A DNA stretch of 48,211 nucleotides. Origin: an uncultured Ectothiorhodospiraceae bacterium. GTDB lineage: Bacteria; Pseudomonadota; Gammaproteobacteria; S012-40. The DNA is taken from the NCBI GenBank assembly GCA_945787715.1, contig CALZJE010000020.1, positions 1 through 48,211 on the forward strand. Direction: 5' to 3'. Of the stretch, positions 41,272-48,211 are shown piece by piece. The notes below the pieces were generated by a model. The model was not told the DNA's origin and made no database searches. It was given only the letters and a program-made list of their open reading frames with translations. Every line of letters begins with the position of its first letter. Within the stretch, counting starts at the first letter, position 1. Made by a program: the position numbers and the translations under genes.

Positions 41272-41838
41272 TTAGCTTGCTGAAGAAGATGCTGCGCTAG
41301 AAGCTGTTGCAGTAGATTTTTTTGCAGTTTTACGCTTCTTACCTGTAGATTTTTTACGTTTCGCTGCTGCTTTTTCTTTAGCCGCTTCTTTTTTATTCCA
41401 ATCGCTTTCCCATTTTGCGGCATAAGCTGCAACAGCTTTTGCTTTAGCGTCGTCTTTTTTCTTCTTATCAGCAATTACTTTCGCTTTAGCGGCACGAATG
41501 TCTTCAGCTGCTTTCTTTTTAGCTGCAGCTTCACGTTTTTTAGCAAGTGCAGCACGTTTTTTTTCTGCTACGGCTTTCTTTTTGGCAACTATGGCTTTCT
41601 TTTTAGCTGCTGCTACTGCTTTTTTCTTTGCTGCTGACGCTTTTTTAGCTGCTGCCGCTGCTTTTTTCTTTGCTAGCATTTCCTTTTTCTTGGCTGCTGC
41701 TACCTTTTTAGCTGCTGCTGCTTTTTTTACTGCTGCTGCTTTTTTTGCAGCCGCTTCCTTTTTCTTTGATGCTGCTACTGCAGACTTCTTTTTAGCTGAA
41801 CCAGCTGCTGCTTTTTTGCTACCTGAAGTTTTAGCCAT
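41272..41838 (-). CDS. Lys/Ala-rich histone H1-like protein (AlgP-like)
   Basis: A start at 41838 (MAKTSGSKK) gives 188 residues; AGGAG lies ten bases upstream. About 30 residues in, the chain becomes repeats of AAKKK-type units with short spacers for roughly 100 residues; then come a KWESDWNKKE segment and a basic tail ending SSAASSSAS. No globular domain is recognisable. The composition matches eukaryotic H1 C-terminal tails and bacterial AlgP/AlgR3 or Hc1-like proteins, which bind DNA. Function here is inferred from composition. It lies beside the longest AT-rich gap of the window. Confidence 0.8.
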   Translation of the reverse strand: MAKTSGSKKAAAGSAKKKSAVAASKKKEAAAKKAAAVKKAAAAKKVAAAKKKEMLAKKKAAAAAKKASAAKKKAVAAAKKKAIVAKKKAVAEKKRAALAKKREAAAKKKAAEDIRAAKAKVIADKKKKDDAKAKAVAAYAAKWESDWNKKEAAKEKAAAKRKKSTGKKRKTAKKSTATASSAASSSAS

Positions 41839-43093
41839 GATTTTGTTGCTCCTTACATTGTTATCCAAAAACGGATCTTAATAATTCCAAAAATAGTCTT
41901 AAGTACTTACCTTCAACTAACTTTCGTCATTACCTAAAAATAGTTTAGTCATTTTTATTAAAATTTCTTCTTAAAACAAAAAATAATTCAATTATTTTTG
42001 ATTAAAAGCAAATTATCTTCTCTTCGAGTAAATTTTTGGTGGAAAATTTTTGAAAAGTGACAATTCCGAGCAGACTTCCTAATGAGTCATTTTATATTTT
42101 AAACGAAAAAGAAATGCAACAGTTATTGTTTCAATTTCTTTTTTTTTTACTAAAAATCCAATTATATGGTTAATGAACTATCGATTTGAAGATTTTTTTT
42201 CGAAGTAGTCACCAATCATTGCAATCAACTGCTTTTGCATTTCAAACCTGTAATTTTCAAATTCTATTCAGATTTAACATCTTTGATTGAAATTTCTTGT
42301 AGAAAAAGGTGATTATTTTTCGTTTCTGGTTCTACTCCTTCTCTTGATTCGAATAAAACCAGCGATTCATTTTGTCAAAATATTCTAGAGAGAGATAGAA
42401 AACCACAAGATCACCATTAAAGATAATATTAGATGTTAACCTTTTGTGAGCATCGAATTGACTGTCTGATTCAGACGAAAATTATCAATATTAATTGTTA
42501 AAGCTGTAGAAATTCATTTCAATTTTTAAAAGTATCGGATTTCAGCTCTTTCGCTCTTCATAAAACTGGCCCTTATTAATCATCCAAGCGAAATACTGAT
42601 CTTAATTCTCAAGTTTTTACTCGCAAAAAAGTATCTATGTAGTGAAGTGCTGCCCTCTCTTTCGTATTTGTAACCATTCATCTTCTGTGTTGGTGGAATA
42701 CAAGAAAATAATATGATTTCAGTAAGAAATTATAACTTCCAGAACATTTAACACCGAAACCTCCCTTCACCTTAGCTATGTGAGCGTAAATAAACAGATT
42801 AAAACATGTGTCTAGTAAGATTTATTCAGTCAAAAATCTTTTATTCAAGTTATTTTTCTCGACAATTCACAGTAAAAACGCCAAATAAACAACAAAAACG
42901 GGTTCAGCTTCTTACTCACGTACCCCAATCTAAAAAACAGCAGATATAAAATATGAAATATTTCGGATAACAATTAATATAAGCGAATAAGATAAAATAC
43001 CGTAAATATCACACTACCCTCCATCATTCAGTCTATTAATTGATAACAATTTACTACTCATAACGTATATGACAATTAATCAAGAGAGTTAAA

Positions 43094-43156
43094 ATGACAA
43101 AAGCAGTTTCATTTCGTGTTTTTCAACATAATAAAGTCGAAAATATAGAGCGCTGA
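43094..43156 (+). CDS. Possible small protein or leader peptide, 20 residues
   Basis: ATG at 43094 with GAGAG eight bases upstream; reads MTKAVSFRVF..., stop TGA at 43154-43156. An AGCGCT (43149-43154) that overlaps the last codons can pair with AGCGCT at 43177-43182, followed by TTTT, a weak terminator-like structure. No relative is recognised; it may be chance. Confidence 0.25.
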   Translation: MTKAVSFRVFQHNKVENIER

Positions 43157-43213
43157 ATTATCAAATCTGAATGAAAAGCGCTTTTTGATACTTTTCGTAT
43201 CGCCTTATTAACT

Positions 43214-43251
43214 TTTATCGCATGCACCCAATTACATGCACCCACGATAAA
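43214..43251. repeat. Two direct repeats inside an inverted repeat
   Basis: CATGCACCCA occurs twice (43221-43230 and 43235-43244), four bases apart, framed by TTTATCG (43214-43220) and CGATAAA (43245-43251). A 38-bp unit with two levels of symmetry in an AT-rich gap. Confidence 0.8.
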
Positions 43252-43678
43252 GAAAATTTGTAACTAATGCATAAAAGAATGAATAGTTTATTCTTCCTTT
43301 TGTTTTGGATTAAGAATAAATGAAAACAATGAGGGAGGAATGTTTGTAGTAACAGTCAATTCGTCGAAATATTCGTATCAAAAACTATATGTTGAGCCGA
43401 TTTGTTCAATTTGTTAGCGATACGCGCTCGATATTGTTGAAAACCAGGTACACGGGTCATGTTAATCGATGCGATTTCAACGTCAAACATCTAGCATGGA
43501 AAATCCAAGAAATTTGGAGACGTAACTTACCAACATATAAGATCAACTGAAACTAGTTTGATTTTGTGAATTCTAGTGAAAAAATGCAAAGATATTCGTT
43601 AATATTTATAATGGAAAAGTGATGCTGGAGCTCATCCCAATATATAAAGTGCAGCAAATAAAGACGGAGCCTTTACTC

Positions 43679-45826
43679 TTATTTTGAAAACCACTTTGTT
43701 ATTTTCCTAAGTCGGAAACATAGAACAACAATAAAAATAGTGATGATGTGGTGAGTATGAAGAAACAAGCCAAATATTTCTCCATCAGAATCGCACTTCA
43801 GAGGTGTTATATGCGCTTTCAACGTGTAATTTATGTCTGTAGAGAATGTATCATTAGGAGTGACTACGATAATATGATAAGTACCCGGGGCAAGATTCTT
43901 GAGCACAACCCTTTCTTCTCCAAAAACAGTTTGTGCAGCAACTGTTGCCCCCTCTTCAACGCCCCCATAAAGATCTGGCTCATCCCAATAACTTAAATAG
44001 TCAAAATTCGGCGCATTATCTTTTTTTACAACCATATCTAAATCCCTGAAACCCGCATCCAATATGATTTCTAGTTTTTCAGCAGGCTTAACCACATTAA
44101 TGTAATAATAGTGAAAATCATCCTGCCCGTTCGTGGTTCTCCGGATCACAGCACTAACAGACTCATTATTGCGTAAACTGCCGGCATCCAATGTAAATGC
44201 ACGAGAAAAGGAGAACGCATTCCCTATTTGATCAAATCCTTCACCTTCAAGTGTAAAAACCATGTCTTGTTGCAAAAGCTGAGCGCCAAAGTCCACGACA
44301 AACTGTTCTTCTATTCGACTGGCTTGTAAGTTTGAACGATCAAAGCCATTAAAATTCGCTAATACCTGTTGCTGAGAAATAAAACCCAAATCTGGACTAA
44401 CAAGTCTCATTGAAAGATTGCTTGCTTCATAACTAAAATTTTCCAGTGTGATTTTTAAACTGATTTTTTCATTATCATCCACTTCTCCATTGTGATTTCC
44501 AATAATCTCGTCAATATTAACCTCACTGATCACTATTATTGGTTCTGTTCTATCATTTTGTAGAAAGTTATATGCAGCGATCGCATTAACATACCCATCT
44601 GTGACAAGCCTTGCTTTTAAATTGTCTGTGAAAGGTTCGACAGTGGCCATTAGAGCGGTCTTAATGTCATATACCGACGCGGAGGCATCACGTGCCATTA
44701 AAGATGCAGCTACGCCTGCGACCAAAGGTGCAGAAAATGAAGTTCCATCTGCAGTTGTGTATTTTGATGCCGTGTATGTTGTGTAAAAACCTTCTCCAGG
44801 AGCGGCTATGTCGACAGAGGTTGCTCCATATTGTGACCAGTTGGTGAGATAGTCGTCCTCAGTTGTTGCCGCAACGCTCAATATATTGGGTAAGTCGATA
44901 CTTGAGGGATAATCCGGAATACGATCGTTATCTACCTCCCAATTGCCAGCGGCAACAACAACCAATATGTTTTTTTGTGCTAATTGGTAAATTGCGTCTC
45001 TTTCAAGTTCTGAATAAAGTGGTCCTCCCCAACTCAAGGAGACAATATCAACATTATTTGAAATCACGTGATCATAAGCAGCCAATTCCGCACTTAATAG
45101 ATATTCGCACCCCATACGAATCGGAACAAATTCGGCATGATCAGCTGCCCCATCTAATTCAAACCCATTTGCCGCTAACACGCCTAGAACTTGGGTTCCA
45201 TGTGTTTCAAGATCAACGGAGATCTCACTGTCACAGAACTCCGGTGTAGGATCATCATCATTATCCAGCGCATCAAAAGGAAAAATGATATTTTCTGCAA
45301 ATTCTGGGTGATCAATATCAAATCCATCATCTAATACAGCAACGCGAATCTTCTTTACGCGGGCACTATCGATAGAAATGTTGCTCCATAGTTCAGGTAA
45401 GTTAACCTGCGCTAAACGAGCCCGACTATCTGCATTCCTCGCTTGAATTCGTTGATTAATGCGAGATGTTTTTGGAAAACGTCGAATATTCGGCTCTGCA
45501 TACGCTACAGAGGGATCTTTTCTTAGCTTTTTTAGCGTCTCGTCTAGATTTTGAGCTTGAGTCAACTTCCAATGTTCGATATTTAAGTGTCGGAAGTGTT
45601 TTTTAATGGCGGCTTTATACAAAACAGGTTTTGCTCGTCTGCTTAAATCTCGGTTTTTAAATTTAACCAATATTTCATTAGGGATTGAATGAATGACACT
45701 TGAGGATAATACATTTGAATAATTTTTCTCAAATGCATGAAGTTGCGACATATAAAGGGTAAAAAATCCTATCAATGAACTTAGAAGAACCATGAATAAA
45801 TAATTCTGAAAACACTTTTTAATCAT
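43679..45826 (-). CDS. Subtilisin-like serine protease (S8), membrane-tailed
   Basis: A 715-residue exported protease. Order: signal peptide (1-31), inhibitor-like prodomain (about 50-116, EILVKFKNR, VAYAEPNIRR), S8 catalytic domain (about 155-425) with Asp166 (AVLDDGFDIDH), His209 (THGTQV), oxyanion Asn295 (AAGN) and Ser363 (GTSFSAP), then beta-rich domains (about 430-680) of which the last looks like a PPC (prepeptidase C-terminal) domain. The C-terminus has a hydrophobic segment followed by FRLRKITKWFSK. That is a TM-plus-basic tail as in sorted surface proteins, but the usual GlyGly motif is absent. Likely acts at the cell surface or outside the cell. Confidence 0.9.
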   Translation of the reverse strand: MIKKCFQNYLFMVLLSSLIGFFTLYMSQLHAFEKNYSNVLSSSVIHSIPNEILVKFKNRDLSRRAKPVLYKAAIKKHFRHLNIEHWKLTQAQNLDETLKKLRKDPSVAYAEPNIRRFPKTSRINQRIQARNADSRARLAQVNLPELWSNISIDSARVKKIRVAVLDDGFDIDHPEFAENIIFPFDALDNDDDPTPEFCDSEISVDLETHGTQVLGVLAANGFELDGAADHAEFVPIRMGCEYLLSAELAAYDHVISNNVDIVSLSWGGPLYSELERDAIYQLAQKNILVVVAAGNWEVDNDRIPDYPSSIDLPNILSVAATTEDDYLTNWSQYGATSVDIAAPGEGFYTTYTASKYTTADGTSFSAPLVAGVAASLMARDASASVYDIKTALMATVEPFTDNLKARLVTDGYVNAIAAYNFLQNDRTEPIIVISEVNIDEIIGNHNGEVDDNEKISLKITLENFSYEASNLSMRLVSPDLGFISQQQVLANFNGFDRSNLQASRIEEQFVVDFGAQLLQQDMVFTLEGEGFDQIGNAFSFSRAFTLDAGSLRNNESVSAVIRRTTNGQDDFHYYYINVVKPAEKLEIILDAGFRDLDMVVKKDNAPNFDYLSYWDEPDLYGGVEEGATVAAQTVFGEERVVLKNLAPGTYHIIVVTPNDTFSTDINYTLKAHITPLKCDSDGEIFGLFLHTHHIITIFIVVLCFRLRKITKWFSK

Positions 45827-45894
45827 TCACATTCCTGTCCGTTAAAGTTTTTGCCAAGAAGCTCATTCTAACGTGTATTAATGAACAGGGACAA

Positions 45895-45927
45895 AAAAAG
45901 CCTGGTCAGTCAATGAACAGGCTTTTT
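45895..45927 (-). terminator. Rho-independent terminator after the beta-barrel gene
   Basis: Stem AAAAAGCCTG (45895-45904) with CAGGCTTTTT (45918-45927), 13-base loop, T-run on both strands. A second hairpin (CCGGATATTT and AAACATCCGG, 45954-45977) lies just ahead of it on the minus strand, directly after the stop codon at 45983. Confidence 0.9.
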
Positions 45928-45982
45928 AAAAAACGAGCTGTTTAGATGGCCCGGATATTTCAGGAAACATCCGGACTTGCGT

Positions 45983-46738
45983 TTAAAATCGTAATCCTAG
46001 TTTTCCACTAACTGTCACTGCATCACCGGTAGTATCAACTTCAGCCGCAAGATTCATTAATCCTAAATTGAAATTCAAACCAACAAACCATTTAAAGAGT
46101 GATGGATCAGATGACAAGCTCACTTTAACTGGTGTAGCAGGAATAGTTTTATCTGTATAATCTAAATCACTACTCACCCAGACTTGTCCAATACCCGCGT
46201 AGGGTGTTGCCATTAAAAATCCTTTTGACACAGTCAACTCAAGACCCATGGTGGAAAAATCCAGCTCATCAATGCCAACTAATGTAGTGTACGTACCCCT
46301 AACTGCAACAGCAGGAAGTGCGATATTTCCACTTACGAAGCTGTAACGCAATTCTGCTCCCATATATTGAATATCTGTGCTTGGTATCTGAGAATAAACG
46401 GCACCTACATCGATACCAAAAGGTAATCCTTTATGGGCATGTAGTTTTACTAAAGGCAAATAATCCGCATCAGTTTCTAGCGCGTCACCCCACTTTTCCA
46501 CACTTTCTAGTCCTGTGAAAGAACCTTCCAAACCAATATCAAAACCCAATAAACCGAGTGGTTCAGCTGGCGCAATAGCTTTGTAACTTAATACGGCTCC
46601 CAAGTCTTCAGACAATGCATCAAATTCTGCATCCATTCCGCTCTTAAAAAAGTCGCTACTAAAATTTCCCAACGCGAATGCAGGTCCTGCAATTACTGTT
46701 AGCGCAGCACCTGCAACTAAAGATTTAAACTTATTCAT
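45983..46738 (-). CDS. Outer-membrane beta-barrel protein
   Basis: A start at 46738 (MNKFKSLVAGAALTVIAG) gives 251 residues with a good signal peptide ending PAFA; AGGAG lies nine bases upstream, while the ATG at 46747 would touch the ribosome site. The mature protein is made of alternating hydrophobic/polar beta strands with short turns and ends in a terminal Phe (SGKLGLRF), the usual outer-membrane barrel insertion signal. No characterised family is recognised. Single gene with its own terminator. Confidence 0.8.
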   Translation of the reverse strand: MNKFKSLVAGAALTVIAGPAFALGNFSSDFFKSGMDAEFDALSEDLGAVLSYKAIAPAEPLGLLGFDIGLEGSFTGLESVEKWGDALETDADYLPLVKLHAHKGLPFGIDVGAVYSQIPSTDIQYMGAELRYSFVSGNIALPAVAVRGTYTTLVGIDELDFSTMGLELTVSKGFLMATPYAGIGQVWVSSDLDYTDKTIPATPVKVSLSSDPSLFKWFVGLNFNLGLMNLAAEVDTTGDAVTVSGKLGLRF

Positions 46739-47278
46739 ACGGCACATCTCCTATTTGCCATGCAACTTCTCATATCGTTCCTGTCTCACACTAAATAATA
46801 AATTAATCGATTAATTTGCACTCTAATCCATTTTAAACATTTCTATGTCTGTTTATTTTACCCGATACGAATAAAGTTAAAACCTTAGTATCATTAGTTC
46901 AATAAATTTTATCGACAATAAAAACAACTTCTTAATTATCAATAGAACATAAAATAAGCTAACGCTGTTTATCTGTTCACAAAAAAAGAAAACAACTAAA
47001 ACGAACACTTTGATCGTTTTCAATACAACCTTTGTTCCAGTTTGATACGAATTTAAACTAAAATACGAACTTATCCCAGATAAGCTATGAAATATCTGAG
47101 TTTTTAGACGATTAAGTAGAAGATTGATGAATTAAACAACACAATTTATGCTATAAGAAATTTTCATGAGATAATTACTGGCGAATTGTAAAATATTGTC
47201 AATGGCATTACATAGTCAGTTTGTCCGCATATTGCATTTTATAAATTTTGAACATCAGTGAGTTTTAAAAAAACGCTA
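46739..47278. other. Intergenic region between divergent envelope genes
   Basis: About 540 bp of AT-rich sequence that must contain the promoters of the barrel gene (leftward) and of the partial surface protein gene (rightward). I cannot point to specific promoter elements, and there is no ORF of interest. Confidence 0.5.
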
Positions 47279-48211
47279 ATGGATATTAAAAAACACAATC
47301 CACTTTTAGCCTTTGCCAGCAAATTGTTGGTGTTTGTGATTATCTTTTTCACATTCCAGGGTAAAATTTTTGCCGCAGATCCAACAATTACTTTTCAAAT
47401 GGGGTCTCAAATTGAAGTGCCCTTTAAAGTTGCAGAGTCATCACGTCTCGTACAACTGGTTGCTATACTTTCAGAGCCATTTCCAAACGAAGTTTCTTTT
47501 ACCTACGAACTAATTTCGAACGGGACAACAGCATCGAGAAATGCTGACTTCCGATTTAATTCAGATGATGATCCAAGCCAAAGAACAAATGAGGTGAATC
47601 TCACATTTGAGGCTTTTCAAACCGAACTCCCAATTCAGATAGAAATTATTGATGATAAATTTAAAGAAGAAGACGAAATTATTCGTTTTCTCATTAAAGA
47701 TGCTTCTCAAGGTTTTTCGATTCCCCAAAATTTAATCGATATTAAAATTAGTGATGACGAAGATACACCGGAAATTGTACTTTCAGCCGGAGATATAGGG
47801 AGAAATGATGATGATTCAATTAATGCGGCCGTGGATGAAGGGGACGGCATTGAACTAACGTTGGAAATTATCAATAACGCCAGTAGTAAGGACATAGAAG
47901 TTATCTATGAAATTATCTACACACCAGCCGCCTTGGAAGGTGAACCCAATGATTATAGAGATATCATTGGCTCCGAAAGAATTGATGATAAACCGGGTAT
48001 CTTAACCATAGAAGCAACAGATGCATCGTTGGACTTTAGTATTTTTATTAAACGAGATAATACGCCAGAAGAGCAAGAAGAACTGACTTTTAAACTTATC
48101 TCTGCAACCAACGGCGTTGTACATCAAACCCAAAATATTCTATATCTAACCATTAATGATATGGATGGCAATGCCGGGGCGATTAACGATACGGGAGTAA
48201 CCCTCTGTTAT
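47279..48211 (+). CDS. Partial Calx-beta-like surface protein, cut by the window edge
   Basis: Reading from ATG 47279, the frame stays open for 311 codons to the end of the window with no stop. It begins with a signal peptide (MDIKKHNPLLAFASKLLVFV, through FAADP). Two Calx-beta-like modules follow (about 40-155 and 160-290), with Asp-rich ends such as ISDDEDTP and TINDMDG. The last visible residues, AINDTGVTLCY, resemble the NDTGIT entrance to the DUF1566 domain in the large lipoprotein at 10304-13624, so a third DUF1566 protein probably continues past the edge. Complete length unknown. The ribosome site is weak. Confidence 0.75.
   Translation, partial: MDIKKHNPLLAFASKLLVFVIIFFTFQGKIFAADPTITFQMGSQIEVPFKVAESSRLVQLVAILSEPFPNEVSFTYELISNGTTASRNADFRFNSDDDPSQRTNEVNLTFEAFQTELPIQIEIIDDKFKEEDEIIRFLIKDASQGFSIPQNLIDIKISDDEDTPEIVLSAGDIGRNDDDSINAAVDEGDGIELTLEIINNASSKDIEVIYEIIYTPAALEGEPNDYRDIIGSERIDDKPGILTIEATDASLDFSIFIKRDNTPEEQEELTFKLISATNGVVHQTQNILYLTINDMDGNAGAINDTGVTLCY

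Larger units (their letters stand above)
41839..43678. other. 1.8-kb AT-rich intergenic region
   Basis: No conventional gene supported over 1.8 kb. Contents I can see: a 13-bp palindrome GTCTGA-T-TCAGAC (42464-42476), a 20-codon ORF with a ribosome-like site (43094-43156), and the compact direct/inverted repeat at 43214-43251. The AT content is clearly above that of the coding regions. It may carry regulatory sequence for the flanking genes or a decayed segment. Confidence 0.5.

Noticed and set aside
41498-41881. 127-residue plus-strand frame opposite the Lys/Ala-rich gene.
   Set aside because: Phe/Ala-only composition mirrors the repeat on the other strand; no ribosome site.

Overview
The window looks like the chromosome of a free-living, AT-rich gammaproteobacterium (roughly 40% GC by eye, not counted). 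The evidence is the set of typical housekeeping genes: Uup, ApeB, CreA, YajQ, a NudJ-like Nudix hydrolase, MobA/MobB/MoeA, an AlgP-like Lys/Ala-rich protein, an HAE-1 RND pump and several envelope lipoproteins. I cannot name a genus. I saw no tRNA, rRNA, CRISPR array, prophage or intact insertion sequence.

Layout. 0-3.1 kb: a globin-coupled diguanylate cyclase and an orphan TssB-TssC fusion (type VI secretion sheath) without other T6SS genes. 3.2-4.1 kb: an aldose-1-epimerase-like gene. 4.2-9.1 kb: an envelope cassette read leftward, made of lipoprotein A (six DUF5666-like modules), a helix-turn-helix DUF6502-like protein, lipoprotein B (seven modules, paralogue of A) and a PilZ protein. It is preceded by two copies of the palindrome ATTGGGA-N6-TCCCAAT exactly 73 bp apart, one of them overlapping a perfect TATAAT box. 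9.6-13.6 kb: two DUF1566 (Lcl-C) proteins, one a large multidomain lipoprotein. 14.1-18.4 kb: an RND pump with its adaptor. 18.5-24.7 kb: housekeeping genes (retropepsin-like protease, Nudix, HNH, SleB-like hydrolase, Uup, ApeB). 25.0-30.9 kb: a receiver-domain remnant, an NhaC-family antiporter, CreA, an ABC1 kinase with a DUF6781-like partner, and a His/Met-rich periplasmic protein. 31.0-36.7 kb: methyltransferase, YajQ, a PAS-GGDEF-EAL protein, a gene of unknown function and a Sel1-repeat protein. 36.9-41.1 kb: a compact rightward operon of MFS transporter, guanine/nucleoside deaminase, mobA, mobB and moeA. 41.3-43.7 kb: a histone-H1-like gene beside a 1.8 kb AT-rich gap. 43.7-48.2 kb: a subtilase, an outer-membrane barrel and the 5' part of a Calx-beta-like surface protein cut by the window edge.

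How the genes fit together. Four loci are tied to cyclic di-GMP (globin-GGDEF, PilZ, YajQ, PAS-GGDEF-EAL), and the PilZ gene sits at the end of the lipoprotein cassette. The deaminase/mobA/mobB/moeA operon suggests purine breakdown through a molybdenum enzyme (guanine to xanthine to urate). The candidate for an undescribed system is the DUF5666-DUF6502-DUF5666-PilZ cassette with its twin operator. The regulatory model for it is inference and has not been tested. Family names with DUF numbers are recalled from memory and were not checked by search.
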